A stretch of DNA of 64,000 nt from Pseudomonas antarctica. GTDB taxonomy: Bacteria > Pseudomonadota > Gammaproteobacteria > Pseudomonadales > Pseudomonadaceae. Where the stretch lies: the NCBI RefSeq assembly GCF_001647715.1, contig NZ_CP015600.1, positions 3,782,001 to 3,846,000 of the forward strand. Reading direction: 5' to 3'. The notes under the pieces are model-generated. The model was not told the origin of the DNA. It was given only the letters and a program-made list of their open reading frames with translations, and did not search any database. Every line of letters starts with the position of its first letter. Positions within the stretch are counted from its first letter, which is position 1. Positions 6,771 to 15,506 of the stretch are shown here, piece after piece. A program made the translations under genes and the position numbers.

Positions 6771-7247
6771 ATGAACGCTATAGACCTTCTTAAAGCCGAC
6801 CACGAAAAAGTTAAATCCATTCTGACCCAACTAAGTGAGTCCACGGATCGGGCAGTGAAGAAACGCACCGACCTATTGAACAAATTGGAAATGGAAATCT
6901 CGATCCACACTCAGTTGGAGGAGCAGATCCTCTATCCCGCCTTCAAAGCAGCCGGTGGGAAAGATGAAGCAGAGATGTACTACGAGGCAAAGGAAGAGCA
7001 TCGCACCGTCGACTCACTCGTCTTGCCCGACCTCAAAGCTACAGATCCTACAACGCCGGAATTTGCTGGCCGAGTAAAGGTGGTCAAAGAGTTGCTCGAA
7101 CATCACATTGAGGAAGAAGAAACAGAAATGTTCCCAAAGGCCAAAAAGCTTCTTGGCAAGGCTAAGCTAGATCAACTCGGCGAGCAGATGTTGGAGCTGA
7201 AGGCGACTTTGAAAAAGACCTTAGGGGCTTCAAAACTCGCCGCCTAA
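6771..7247 (+). CDS. hemerythrin HHE-domain protein
   Basis: A 158-residue helical protein with the His/Glu pattern of hemerythrin HHE domains: LKADHEKV near the N-terminus, HTQLEEQILYP, EEHRTVDSL and LLEHHIEEEETEMFP, which together supply ligands for a di-iron site. Such proteins bind O2 or NO, or protect against oxidative and nitrosative stress. The ATG at 6771 begins the conserved MNAIDLLKADH; an earlier in-frame Leu/Met start adds seven unrelated residues. The C-terminus is Lys/Ala-rich. It is a single gene with a possible sigma-54 promoter upstream and a terminator downstream, inside the island cargo. Confidence 0.85.
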   Translation: MNAIDLLKADHEKVKSILTQLSESTDRAVKKRTDLLNKLEMEISIHTQLEEQILYPAFKAAGGKDEAEMYYEAKEEHRTVDSLVLPDLKATDPTTPEFAGRVKVVKELLEHHIEEEETEMFPKAKKLLGKAKLDQLGEQMLELKATLKKTLGASKLAA

Positions 7248-7282
7248 CGGTCCGCCAGCGCAGATACCTTTTGCATGAAATT

Positions 7283-7306
7283 GCCCGGCCCAGCGCCGGG
7301 CTTCTT
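7283..7306 (+). terminator. terminator of hemerythrin gene
   Basis: GCCCGGC (7283-7289) pairs with GCCGGGC (7295-7301), followed by TTCTTG. Confidence 0.65.
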
Positions 7307-7315
7307 GTATCTGCC

Positions 7316-7537
7316 CTACCCTGGCCCGCCCATACATTGCGCAGTACTGCAAAGCAATGCTCCGGCATGCTTCACAAGCCTTCTCCACTCATCACTTGTG
7401 ATCATGTCGGATCGCTCCATGGCGTCAGCCCGTCTCAGCAATTCGAAATACTTCAACTCTGCGTCCATTCGACCTCCAGCCAGTGCAGAAAGCTCACGCC
7501 ACGCTGTCAGGTTCAGTCTTCGCTGCGCCTCTTTCAT
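7316..7537 (-). CDS. small hypothetical protein, accessory
   Basis: A 73-residue helical protein starting MKEAQRRLNLTAWRELSALA, with an AGAGG ribosome-binding site before the ATG. Pseudomonas prophages and islands carry similar short proteins of unknown role. It converges on the hemerythrin gene. No catalytic or DNA-binding motif was recognised. Confidence 0.45.
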   Translation of the reverse strand: MKEAQRRLNLTAWRELSALAGGRMDAELKYFELLRRADAMERSDMITSDEWRRLVKHAGALLCSTAQCMGGPG

Positions 7538-7706
7538 GGGAGCCTCTATCACAGTAATGGGGTGACTTCAGCATAGGCTCGCTGACGAGCATCAAGGCGG
7601 ACTTTAGACCAATGGTGGCTGGTCTTCGCGCTTAGCATGGACGTATCAGTGCCAACTGGTGCCGGCGGTAGAGTGAATAACCTGGGGCTCATGGCTGACC
7701 AACGCG

Positions 7707-7922
7707 ATGTTCAAGCTGGGCGTGACGAAGCGCACTGCCTTGGTGGCTGAGGCTATGAAGCGCCAGATCATTACGCCGGTGTGCTTCGTGCTGGCGGCGC
7801 TGATCGCCATGCACTCGATGCTTAGCGACGACACGTTGCGTCGTGATCGCCGGGCGCCGGAAAGGCGAATGGCTCAGGTGCGGATGGTGCGCAGGACGGA
7901 ATATTCTGAGCTGGCGGCTTGA
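7707..7922 (+). CDS. small one-TM hypothetical protein, possibly 5'-truncated
   Basis: 71 residues with one hydrophobic segment (IITPVCFVLAALIAMHSML, about residues 20-38) followed by a basic cytoplasmic-type tail (DTLRRDRRAPERRM). No Shine-Dalgarno sequence precedes the ATG, and the frame is open for ten more codons upstream to a stop at 7674, so this may be the remnant of a longer gene. Its place close to the integrase fits a small phage protein. Confidence 0.35.
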   Translation: MFKLGVTKRTALVAEAMKRQIITPVCFVLAALIAMHSMLSDDTLRRDRRAPERRMAQVRMVRRTEYSELAA

Positions 7923-8013
7923 CTGAAGTTGTCGCGATTGCATGTCCCAGGCTGCCCAGTCAACTGGCACTCCAGAGCACCAAGTCCATAATCAACCTGG
8001 CCACAAGCCCAGC

Positions 8014-8550
8014 TTAAAAACCGGGATTCGAGAACTGGATATACGTACTAAAGCTTGCAAGAACCACCCAGAAAATCACAAAAAGCCACGGGGTTCTCAT
8101 AGAAAACTGAAGGGACTTTATATACCCCTTTTGACTGGACTCCGCTTCGCTGAAAAGGGGCGAATCATCATAGTTAAGCCCCATTGCAGGCTCACTACGC
8201 AAGAGATTGCTTTGCTTGAAATGCCAGTGATCAATGATTGCGTAAGCAGCTCGAATCCCTGGCCATGCATTCAGCGAGCTCACAACCCCGAGTAACGCCA
8301 ACAGTAATGGCACAACCAACGTGAAGATCTTGCCCCATTCCGGGTTGAGGTTGGCCATGGAGGATGCAAACGCAATCACCAAAAACGATTGCGCCGCTAG
8401 ATTCGCATTTGTTCGATTCGATAGCAGAGTGATTTCGTACTGAATTTCTCGGCGATAGAAGTCGAGACGATCTTTAGGAGCGCCGAATACTAACGACTCG
8501 GCTGGAAGAGACTCATGCGTACTGGTCTTATCGGTAATGATCTTAGACAC
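8014..8550 (-). CDS. membrane protein of unknown function, three predicted TM segments
   Basis: A 178-residue protein. Its N-terminal 40 residues are hydrophilic and include the charged helix DRLDFYRREIQYEITLLSNR. Hydrophobic segments follow at about 52-68 (AQSFLVIAFASSMANL), 75-95 (IFTLVVPLLLALLGVVSSL) and 152-171 (WLFVIFWVVLASFSTYIQF), with a cytoplasmic-type loop containing WHFKQSNLLRSEP between the second and third. I do not recognise the family. It is a lone gene between the cargo and the integrase, where islands often carry exclusion or defence genes; that is context only. Confidence 0.6.
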   Translation of the reverse strand: MSKIITDKTSTHESLPAESLVFGAPKDRLDFYRREIQYEITLLSNRTNANLAAQSFLVIAFASSMANLNPEWGKIFTLVVPLLLALLGVVSSLNAWPGIRAAYAIIDHWHFKQSNLLRSEPAMGLNYDDSPLFSEAESSQKGYIKSLQFSMRTPWLFVIFWVVLASFSTYIQFSNPGF

Positions 8551-8729
8551 AGTCGCTCACCAAATATGGCTGAATTAATTTAGAGGCCTATAGACGTCGG
8601 TAGTTCATTGCATCCAAAAACCATCCCTAACCTCTACCCCTCAGCACTCACCCCGCACCCATCGGCAACCAGCGGGAGGCACGAGTGTTGACGAGTACAG
8701 GTTAACAGTCCGCCACCTTGGAGGAGACC

Positions 8730-9023
8730 ATGAACGTACAAGCGCTTGCACAAACTGAATTCGATAACCGCCTGCCGCCTCCGGTGAGCGAGTCGGCCCT
8801 GGAGATTGCGCGCCAGGAGTGGATCTATAACGCGGTGGAAACGCTGGTTGATCGGCGCAGCAACGTGCAGTTCAAGCGCCGTCTACAGGCACCGCAGGGA
8901 GTGACATTCAAAACCTTCGCCACCGAGGTCGAGCACGATGAAAGGGATCTTCGACAGGTACGAACGCGACGTTGTCCCAAAAAAGGGAGCGCGGCCCCAG
9001 AAGGACAACCTGGCCGAACTTAA
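8730..9023 (+). pseudogene. truncated phage protein fused out of frame to the integrase gene
   Basis: A good GGAGGA site precedes MNVQALAQTEFDNRLPPPVS, the start of a small protein common beside Pseudomonas phage integrases. Recognisable protein runs to about FKTFATEVE (near 8930). The frame then enters the integrase gene in a wrong frame and stops at 9021-9023. A deletion seems to have joined the 5' part of this gene to the middle of the integrase gene, removing the rest of the first and the 5' end of the second. Confidence 0.6.
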
Positions 9024-9783
9024 ACAGCTTCGGCCCACATTCGACGGGGCTCCCATCGACTCGATAGCCCCGGCCAACATTGCAGGCTATCGCGATGCAC
9101 GCTCAGCAAAAGTCAGGGCGACTAGGGAAATCGCCCTGCTTTCTCACGTTTTCAACATGGCGCGGGAATGGGGGCTTACCGAGCGGGAGAACCCTTGCCA
9201 AGGCATCAGGAAGAACAAAGAAACGCCACGCGACTTCTACGCAAACGCGGTGGTGTGGGATGCGGTCTATGGAATGGCAGAGCCTGAGCTCAAGGAAGCG
9301 ATGGATCTTGGCTATTTGACCGGGCAGCGGCCCGCTGACGTGATAATCATGCGGAGCGACGATACCGAGGGCGACTACTTCCTGGTGACGCAGGGCAAGA
9401 CTGGGCTGACGCTCAGAATCTTAATGCGCACTGACGCCCGGGAAAACAGCCTGGGTCGACTTATAAGGGAGATTTCAGAAAGGAATGCACATCACTCTTC
9501 CAAGTACCTATTGATCAACAAGCATGGAAAGAGAATGACGAAGGGCGTGTTGCGCTTGCGCTGGGACAAGGCAAGGGAGAAGGCGCAGCAGAAAGCAATC
9601 GAACAGGGTGACCCATTGCTGGCTGCGAAGATTGGCGGGTTTCAATTCCGTGATATCCGCCCTAAAGCGGCGTCGGAAATCGTCGACATTGGCGATGCGA
9701 GCTTGCTGCTCGGCCATAGTAAACAGGAGATCACAAAGCGGCCTTACCGGAGGATTGGCGCGACCGCCAAGCCCTCCAAATAG
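8938..9783 (+). pseudogene. phage integrase (tyrosine recombinase), 5'-truncated
   Basis: From MKGIFDRYERDVVPKKGA the frame encodes 281 residues, against about 330-390 for relatives; the N-terminal arm-binding region is missing. The catalytic domain is mostly intact: Arg in TGQRPADV, Lys in TQGKTGL, the second Arg in FRDIRPKAASEI, His in LLLGHSKQEI and the Tyr in PYRRIG near the C-terminus. Relatives have V or another aliphatic residue where this has P just before the Tyr. It reads toward the 3' end of tRNA-Ser(UGA) 117 bp away, the classic integrase-tRNA arrangement. No ribosome-binding site serves the ATG, so it is probably not functional. Confidence 0.75.
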
Positions 9784-9785
9784 GC

Positions 9786-9818
9786 AAAGTTTCGGACCCC
9801 CTACCCGAAAGTTTCGGA
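9786..9818 (+). repeat. 11-bp direct repeats between integrase and tRNA
   Basis: AAAGTTTCGGA occurs at 9786-9796 and 9808-9818, 22 bp apart, or two helical turns, in the attachment region. Such spacing is typical of recombinase arm-type binding sites. Confidence 0.5.
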
Positions 9819-9860
9819 ACTCCTAGTGTTAGCCCAACTTCGCCGACCAAACCCCAGAAA

Positions 9861-9889
9861 CGCAAAAGCCCCGCTTTCGCGAGGCTTTC
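9861..9889 (-). terminator. tRNA-Ser terminator
   Basis: AAAGCC (9865-9870) pairs with GGCTTT (9883-9888) around an imperfect GC-rich stem. On the minus strand it lies just after the tRNA 3' end and is followed by a T-rich stretch. Confidence 0.55.
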
Positions 9890-9899
9890 GTGTAAATCT

Positions 9900-9990
9900 T
9901 GGCGGGAAACCAGGGATTCGAACCCTGGAGACGCTATTAACGTCCGCCGGTTTTCAAGACCGGTGCATTCAACCACTCTGCCAATTTCCC
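9900..9990 (-). tRNA. tRNA-Ser (anticodon UGA)
   Basis: Read on the minus strand the 91-nt sequence folds as a class II tRNA. The acceptor GGGAAAT pairs with GTTTCCC, then discriminator G and an encoded CCA. The anticodon stem-loop CCGGTCTTGAAAACCGG carries TGA, a long variable arm follows, and the T arm is CAGGGTTCGAATCCCTG. The gene is intact despite integration at its 3' end. In E. coli serT also sits near yccA, as here. Confidence 0.95.
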
Positions 9991-10142
9991 TTTTGCATCA
10001 CAGGATTATAGTAGCCCATCCCGTGTCAGCGGGCGCCATAATACCCGAATGAAACACACTGTCAAACTCTTGCCATGGCTTGTTACAGAGCGTCTGTTAT
10101 GATCCTTGCGACTGAATGTTTCAAAACTGAAGGAGTGTCGCC

Positions 10143-10814
10143 ATGCGCGAACAGAATTACGCAGTGAATGGTAACGCGCAGGCTGAGCAGCTTGAAGTCA
10201 GCCGCGTGTTGCGCAACACCTACGGCTTGCTCGCCCTTACCCTCGCATTCAGCGGCTTAATGGCGTATGTAGCGCAGCAAATGCACGTTGGCTACCCGAA
10301 TATCTTTGTCGTGTTGATCGGCTTCTACGGCCTGTTCTTCCTGACCAACAAGCTGCGCGATTCGGCCTGGGGCCTGGTGTCGGCGTTTGCCTTGACCGGT
10401 TTCATGGGCTTTATCCTCGGCCCGATCCTTAACCGTTACCTCGGCATGGCCGGCGGTGCGGAAGTGGTCAGCTCGGCGTTTGCCATGACAGCCCTGGTGT
10501 TTGGTGGCCTGTCGGCCTACGTGCTGATCAGCCGCAAGGACATGAGCTTCCTGGGTGGCTTCATTACTGCAGGCTTCTTCGTGTTGCTGGCAGCAGTGGT
10601 CGCCGGGATGTTCTTCCAGATCAGCGGTCTGCAGTTGGCGATCAGCGCCGGTTTCGTGCTGTTCTCCTCCGTGTGCATCCTGTTCCAGACCAGCGCCATC
10701 ATCCACGGCGGTGAGCGTAACTACATCATGGCGACCGTCAGCCTGTATGTGTCGATCTACAACCTGTTCATCAGCCTGTTGCAGATCTTCGGCATCATGA
10801 GCCGTGATGACTGA
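10143..10814 (+). CDS. yccA: Bax inhibitor-1/YccA family inner-membrane protein
   Basis: 223 residues with seven hydrophobic segments and a short polar N-terminus. In E. coli YccA is a substrate and modulator of the FtsH protease. The BI-1 family signature is spread over the last helices (SAFAMTALVFGGLSAYV, ISRKDMSFLGGF), and the C-terminal Asp residues in MSRDD match the family's conserved acidic end. AAGGAG precedes the ATG by 7 nt. The gene is monocistronic between the tRNA and a strong terminator. Confidence 0.88.
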   Translation: MREQNYAVNGNAQAEQLEVSRVLRNTYGLLALTLAFSGLMAYVAQQMHVGYPNIFVVLIGFYGLFFLTNKLRDSAWGLVSAFALTGFMGFILGPILNRYLGMAGGAEVVSSAFAMTALVFGGLSAYVLISRKDMSFLGGFITAGFFVLLAAVVAGMFFQISGLQLAISAGFVLFSSVCILFQTSAIIHGGERNYIMATVSLYVSIYNLFISLLQIFGIMSRDD

Positions 10815-10827
10815 TTGCTAGCGGCAT

Positions 10828-10868
10828 AAAAAAGGCCCCGCATCGAAAGATGCGGGGCCTTTTTGTTT
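10828..10868. terminator. bidirectional terminator between yccA and murB
   Basis: AGGCCCCGCAT (10833-10843) pairs perfectly with ATGCGGGGCCT (10850-10860). There is a T-run to the right and an A-run to the left, so it can end both converging transcripts. Confidence 0.9.
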
Positions 10869-10876
10869 TTAACGCT

Positions 10877-11896
10877 TCAGTACCGGTTAGGTTCCATTTC
10901 CAGGTCAACCTTGAAGCGTTCAGCAATGTCCTGCTGGATACGCAGCGCCAGGTTGGCAATGTCGTGCCCTGTGGCGGCACCATAGTTGACCAACACCAGC
11001 GCCTGCATCTTATGCACGCCCGCATCGCCGTCACGAAAGCCCTTCCAGCCAGCCTTGTCGATCAGCCAGCCGGCAGCGAGCTTCATCTGCCCATCGGCCT
11101 GCGGGTACGCCACCAGGTCCGGATACAGCGCCTGCAACTCTGTGGCCAACGTTTGGGATACCAACGGGTTCTTGAAGAAGCTGCCCGCATTGCCCAGCTC
11201 TGCCGGGTCCGGCAGTTTTTCGCGGCGGATGCTGCAGATAGCGCGGCTCACGTCACTGGGCGTTGCCTCGGTGATGCCCTGCCCGGCCAGGCGCTGCTGC
11301 ACCGGGCCGTAGTCGAGTTTCAAGTGACTGGTACGGCTCAAGGCAAAGCGCACACGCAGGATCAGCCAGCGCCCTGACTCGTGCTTGAACAGACTGTCGC
11401 GGTAGGCAAAGTTGCACTCTTGCAGGCTGAAATCCCGCAACTCGCCGGTTTGGCGATCCAAAGCGGTCAGGCCGGCAAAGACGTCCTTGATCTCCACACC
11501 GTAGGCGCCGATGTTCTGCATCGGCGCAGCACCGACGGTGCCCGGGATCAGGCTGAGGTTTTCCAGGCCGCAGAAACCGTGTTCCAGGGTCCAGAGAACA
11601 AACGGATGCCAGGCTTCGCCCGCTTCGGCCTCGACCACCACGTGCACACCATCATCTTGCAGCACGCGAATGCCCTGGCTTGCCATGCGCAGCACCAACG
11701 CCGGGATATCCTGGGTCAACAACAAGTTGCTGCCACCACCAATCACCAACAGCGGCAACGCCTGTGCGGCAGCATAGGCCAACGCGTCACGCACATCGGC
11801 GTCGCTGTGGGCCTCGGCAAACAACTGGGCGCGCACGTCAATGCCGAAACTGTTGAATGGCTTGAGCGATACCTGCGCAAGCACTTGCAAGGTCAT
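10877..11896 (-). CDS. murB: UDP-N-acetylenolpyruvoylglucosamine reductase
   Basis: MurB reduces UDP-GlcNAc-enolpyruvate to UDP-MurNAc with NADPH and FAD in the cytoplasm, the second committed step of peptidoglycan synthesis. The 339-residue length and the motifs NSFG (about 14-17), LPLLVIGGGSNLL, LSLIPGTVGAAPMQNIGAYG and GSFFKNP (catalytic Ser), plus the C-terminal Glu in LEMEPNRY, fit the type I enzyme of gamma-proteobacteria. Its start overlaps the phosphatase stop by 4 bp (ATGA), so it is the last gene of the coupled envelope run beginning at exbB. Confidence 0.96.
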   Translation of the reverse strand: MTLQVLAQVSLKPFNSFGIDVRAQLFAEAHSDADVRDALAYAAAQALPLLVIGGGSNLLLTQDIPALVLRMASQGIRVLQDDGVHVVVEAEAGEAWHPFVLWTLEHGFCGLENLSLIPGTVGAAPMQNIGAYGVEIKDVFAGLTALDRQTGELRDFSLQECNFAYRDSLFKHESGRWLILRVRFALSRTSHLKLDYGPVQQRLAGQGITEATPSDVSRAICSIRREKLPDPAELGNAGSFFKNPLVSQTLATELQALYPDLVAYPQADGQMKLAAGWLIDKAGWKGFRDGDAGVHKMQALVLVNYGAATGHDIANLALRIQQDIAERFKVDLEMEPNRY

Positions 11897-12357
11897 AACC
11901 GCCCCTTCAATTCGATCACCAATAAATCACAGGCTCGCTCGATCAGGTCCAGAACCCGCTCAAAGCCTTGTTCGCCTTCGTAGTAAGGGTCTGGCACTTC
12001 GTCCACCTCGGCGTCATACCGGCGCAGGAACAAATCCAGCTCCGCCTTGCCTGGCCCGGGGTGCAGCGCCTTGAGATTGCGCAGGTTGCTGTGGTCCATG
12101 GCCAGGATCAGGTCATAGCGCGCAAAGTCAGCGCGGGAAACCTGCTGGGCACGCTGAGCGGACAAGTCGTAGCCCCGCTCCAGTGCCGCGCGCTGGCTAC
12201 GCTTGTCCGGCGGGTTACCGACATGCCATTCACCCGTTCCGGCCGACGCCACCTCAACCTGGTCTGCCAACCCCGCCTCGCGCAATTTGTGGCGCAGGAC
12301 GCCCTCAGCGGTGGGCGAACGGCAGATATTGCCCAGGCAGACGAACAAGACCTCCAT
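11893..12357 (-). CDS. low-molecular-weight protein tyrosine phosphatase
   Basis: 154 residues starting with the P-loop CLGNICRS (the CX5R motif, nucleophile Cys7) right after MEVLFV. The general-acid motif DPYY lies at about residues 121-124. These enzymes hydrolyse phosphotyrosine and often counter bacterial tyrosine kinases in exopolysaccharide control. Here it sits between kdsB and murB with overlaps on both sides, so it is translated together with LPS and peptidoglycan genes. No partner tyrosine kinase is in the window, and its substrate is unknown. Confidence 0.9.
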   Translation of the reverse strand: MEVLFVCLGNICRSPTAEGVLRHKLREAGLADQVEVASAGTGEWHVGNPPDKRSQRAALERGYDLSAQRAQQVSRADFARYDLILAMDHSNLRNLKALHPGPGKAELDLFLRRYDAEVDEVPDPYYEGEQGFERVLDLIERACDLLVIELKGRL

Positions 12358-13121
12358 CAGGCCCCCAGCAGGCGACGAACGCGCTCAAGGTCTTCCGGGG
12401 TGTCGACACCGGCAGGTGGCGCTTCGAGGGCGTCTCCCACATGAATGCGCACGCCATGCCACAGGGCACGCAGTTGTTCCAGGGACTCGGTGTTTTCCAG
12501 CCAGCACGGGCCCCAGCTGACGAAGTCATGCAGGAAACCGGCGCGATAGGCATAGATGCCGATATGGCGGCGATACGGCACGCCTTCCGGCAATACGTCA
12601 GGGTTCCTGGCGAAGGCGTCTCGCGCCCAAGGCAGTATCGAGCGGCTGAATGTCAGCGCAAGGCCGTTGATGTCGCTGACCACCTTCACCACGTTCGGGT
12701 TGAACAGGGTGTCGATGTCTTCGATGGGCTCGGCCAGGGTCGCCATGCGCGCCTCGCCATGGGCAGCCAGGTTCGCGGCGACCTGATCGATCACGCTCGG
12801 CGGGATCAAGGGCTCGTCACCTTGCACATTGACCACGATCGCATCGGCGGCCAGACCGAGTTGCGTGGCGACTTCGGCCAGACGGTCAGTGCCGGAGTTA
12901 TGGTCTTCGCGGGTTAATACCGCTTCGGCGCCGAAACCTTTGCAGGCCTCAATGATGCGCGGGTCATCGGTGGCGACCACTACCCGTTCGGCGCTGCTTT
13001 TACAGGCCTGTTCCCATACCAGCTGGATCATCGGCTTGTTGCCGATCAATTGCAGGGGTTTGCCCGGCAGGCGCGTCGATGCGTAGCGTGAAGGAATGAC
13101 GACGGTAAAGGCTGTGGTCAT
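12357..13121 (-). CDS. kdsB: 3-deoxy-manno-octulosonate cytidylyltransferase
   Basis: KdsB activates Kdo with CTP to CMP-Kdo for inner-core LPS synthesis. The protein has 254 residues, with [16 protein letters not shown] near the N-terminus (CTP binding), VVVATDD, and NVQGDEPLI (metal and sugar binding), all normal. It overlaps the Trm112-like gene by 4 bp and the phosphatase by 1 bp. Confidence 0.96.
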   Translation of the reverse strand: MTTAFTVVIPSRYASTRLPGKPLQLIGNKPMIQLVWEQACKSSAERVVVATDDPRIIEACKGFGAEAVLTREDHNSGTDRLAEVATQLGLAADAIVVNVQGDEPLIPPSVIDQVAANLAAHGEARMATLAEPIEDIDTLFNPNVVKVVSDINGLALTFSRSILPWARDAFARNPDVLPEGVPYRRHIGIYAYRAGFLHDFVSWGPCWLENTESLEQLRALWHGVRIHVGDALEAPPAGVDTPEDLERVRRLLGA

Positions 13122-13303
13122 TTATCCAGGCGCTCATCGGTGGTCAGGGTGCGGGCTTCGCTTTCGAGCATTACCGGGATGCCATCACGGATCGGGTAAG
13201 CCAGGCCAGCACCCTTGCTGATCAGCTCGGTTTTGTCGGCGCTGAGCTTGAGCGGGCCTTTGCAGATCGGGCAAGCGAGGATGTCGAGCAGTTTGGTGTC
13301 CAT
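13118..13303 (-). CDS. Trm112-family small protein
   Basis: A 61-residue protein, [20 protein letters not shown], ending with the family's [10 protein letters not shown] motif. One Cys pair (CPIC) is present, but the second pair found in eukaryotic Trm112 is missing, which is usual for the bacterial kdsB-lpxK linker protein. Eukaryotic Trm112 activates methyltransferases; the bacterial role is not settled. AGGAAA precedes the ATG at 13301-13303, which excludes the 49 extra N-terminal codons of the open frame. Confidence 0.88.
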   Translation of the reverse strand: MDTKLLDILACPICKGPLKLSADKTELISKGAGLAYPIRDGIPVMLESEARTLTTDERLDK

Positions 13304-13326
13304 GAGTATTTCCTGGAAGAAGCGAT

Positions 13327-14337
13327 TTAAGGCAAGAGTCGGGCGGGCAGCAGGCGCATCAATTGCGTGTCGAACCAGGCCACAAACGCAGGTGACGGCA
13401 CCGCATCCACCGCAAGGTACCACCAGTCGGGCTGGGCGAAGGCGCGGCACTTCACCGCGTCTTTTTCGGTCATGACCAGCGGTAACGACGGCGTAAAATT
13501 CAGGACCTCTGCGCTGTAGGGCGCATGGTCGGCAAACGCATGGGGTATCGGCTGCCAGTGTAGCGTTTCGAGGGTATTGAAGAAACGTTGCGGGTTACCA
13601 ATACCGGCAACCGCATGAACCTGCTGGCCAACCGGAAAATGATCGACCGGGCGGCGCTCGCCGGTGTTCAAGTTGATCAACGCCGTCGGTAACAGACGAA
13701 AGGCAAAACCATCCTGACGGTCGGAGCCTGCACCGTTGTACAGCAGCGCATCGACGCTGTGCAGACGCTCCACTGGTTCACGCAACGGCCCGGCAGGCAG
13801 GCAACGGCGGTTACCCAGGCCACGGACGGCGTCGATCAGCACCAACTCCAGGTCGCGAGCCAGGCGGTAGTGCTGCAGGCCGTCGTCGGAGAGAATCAGG
13901 TCAAGGTGCTCGCTGGCCAGCAGCGCTTTCACCGCGCGACTTCGGTCAGGATCGATCATCAGCGGTACACCGCAGCGCTGCACGATCAGCAGCGGTTCAT
14001 CGCCGGCCACCGCTGCGCTGTGGCTGGCCTCGACCCGCCAGGGCAACTGTGGCGGCTTTGCACCGTAACCGCGACTGACCACGCCGACACGCAAGCCACT
14101 GCGCTGACAGTGCTCGATCAGCCACAGGATCAACGGCGTCTTGCCCGTGCCACCTACGGTGATATTACCCACCACCACCACGGGCACCGGTGATTGATAG
14201 ATCTCACCCTCACCCGCCAGGAAGCGCGCGCGCTTGCGCTGCACCACGCGGCGATACAACGACTCCAGCGGCCGCAGCAGCGTGAGTGCCGGATGCCCTT
14301 CGTACCAGGCCTTGAGCAAACGATCGGAAATGGCCAT
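13327..14337 (-). CDS. lpxK: tetraacyldisaccharide 4'-kinase
   Basis: LpxK phosphorylates the 4' position of the lipid A disaccharide at the inner membrane, giving lipid IVA. The 336-residue protein has the P-loop [13 protein letters not shown] (about residues 56-68), [19 protein letters not shown] and MTEKDAVKC, and an N-terminal amphipathic region ([19 protein letters not shown]). It overlaps exbD by 1 bp. Confidence 0.95.
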   Translation of the reverse strand: MAISDRLLKAWYEGHPALTLLRPLESLYRRVVQRKRARFLAGEGEIYQSPVPVVVVGNITVGGTGKTPLILWLIEHCQRSGLRVGVVSRGYGAKPPQLPWRVEASHSAAVAGDEPLLIVQRCGVPLMIDPDRSRAVKALLASEHLDLILSDDGLQHYRLARDLELVLIDAVRGLGNRRCLPAGPLREPVERLHSVDALLYNGAGSDRQDGFAFRLLPTALINLNTGERRPVDHFPVGQQVHAVAGIGNPQRFFNTLETLHWQPIPHAFADHAPYSAEVLNFTPSLPLVMTEKDAVKCRAFAQPDWWYLAVDAVPSPAFVAWFDTQLMRLLPARLLP

Positions 14338-14765
14338 CAGGGTTGGGTCGCCGCCTCGACGGTGGTCATGCGCAGATGGCTGAAACCCAGCTTGCCCGCA
14401 GCGTCCATCGCCGTGATCACGGCTTGGTGCTGGGTTTTACCGTCCGCACTGATCGAGAGCGGCATTTTAGTGTCGCCCCCGGACTCTTTCTGCAGGGCGT
14501 CCATCAGGCTGGCGAGGTCGTTTTTCTCGAGCAATTGGTTATTCACCGAAAACACGCCGTCGGCACTGATGGCGATGTCCAGTTGCTTGGTTTCCTGGTC
14601 TTCGGCCGGGGAGCCGCTCACGGCTTCCGGCAAGTCGACACGCAGCTGGGTTTCCCGGGTGAACGTGGTGGTGACAACAAAAAACAGCAGCAGGATAAAA
14701 ACGACGTCAATCAGCGACGCCAGGTTGATATCAACATTCTCCCGTTGCTTGCGGCGAAATTTCAC
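14337..14765 (-). CDS. exbD: ExbD/TolR-family biopolymer transport protein
   Basis: 142 residues with a basic cytoplasmic start ([20 protein letters not shown]), one TM helix ([15 protein letters not shown]) containing the essential Asp just before it (LIDVVF), and a periplasmic domain. It pairs with the ExbB-like protein encoded upstream to harness the proton motive force. The pair belongs to the lpxK/comEC neighbourhood and is not next to a tonB gene, so its energised partner cannot be named. Confidence 0.88.
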   Translation of the reverse strand: MKFRRKQRENVDINLASLIDVVFILLLFFVVTTTFTRETQLRVDLPEAVSGSPAEDQETKQLDIAISADGVFSVNNQLLEKNDLASLMDALQKESGGDTKMPLSISADGKTQHQAVITAMDAAGKLGFSHLRMTTVEAATQP

Positions 14766-15397
14766 GCTCGGCCCTCGACGAAATCGACATCACGATCGCC
14801 CTGCACCACTTCGACCAGCTTAATGGCTTCCTGCTCCATACCGACCACCAGCTCATCGATGCGACGTTGCAGGAAACGGTGGAAAAATACCGAAGGGATG
14901 CCGACCATCAGGCCCGCAGCCGTGGTAATCAACGCCTTGGAGATACCGCCCGCCAGCACGGCGGCGTTAGTGGTCATGCCCGACCCCATGAACGAGCTGA
15001 AAATATCGATCATGCCCAGCACCGTACCCAACAGGCCGAGCAACGGTGCCATGGCCGCAATGGTGCCAAGCGCATTGATATAGCGCTCCATTTCATGGAT
15101 GACCCGGGCAGCGGCCTCCTCGATGCACTCTTTCATGATCTCTCGACCATGCTTGGAGTTGGCGAGGCCGGCAGCAAGGATTTCACCTAAAGGCGAGTTG
15201 GCCCGTAACTCCTTGAGCTTTTCTTTATCCAACTGCTTGTTCTTGATCCAGCCCCAGACTTGCCCCAGCAGATGCTCAGGCGTTATTCGGCTGGCGCGCA
15301 GGGTCCACAGGCGTTCGGCAACGATGCCAAGTGCGGCGATGGAGCTCATGATAATCGGCAACATCATCCAGCCGCCGGATTTGACCAATTCCCACAC
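14762..15397 (-). CDS. exbB: ExbB/TolQ-family proton-channel protein
   Basis: From GTG at 15395-15397 the product is 211 residues: VWELVKSGGWMMLPIIMSSIAALGIVAE (first TM helix), a cytoplasmic loop, then two TM helices (GTIAAMAPLLGLLGTVLGMI and ALITTAAGLMVGIPSVF) with the conserved Thr and Gly/Pro residues. The GTG follows GAGGGG at 8 nt; the longer open frame adds 52 residues that only shadow the comEC 3' end. It overlaps exbD by 4 bp. Confidence 0.88.
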   Translation of the reverse strand: MWELVKSGGWMMLPIIMSSIAALGIVAERLWTLRASRITPEHLLGQVWGWIKNKQLDKEKLKELRANSPLGEILAAGLANSKHGREIMKECIEEAAARVIHEMERYINALGTIAAMAPLLGLLGTVLGMIDIFSSFMGSGMTTNAAVLAGGISKALITTAAGLMVGIPSVFFHRFLQRRIDELVVGMEQEAIKLVEVVQGDRDVDFVEGRA

Positions 15398-15506
15398 AGT
15401 GAATGTCCCCTCGAAAAAGTGCGCCACTTTACCATATAGGTTCGCCAGCGTGGTTCGCCAGCCAAAGGCCCGCCTTTCGCGGTCCGCGGTATTTGGTAAG
15501 CCTGGA

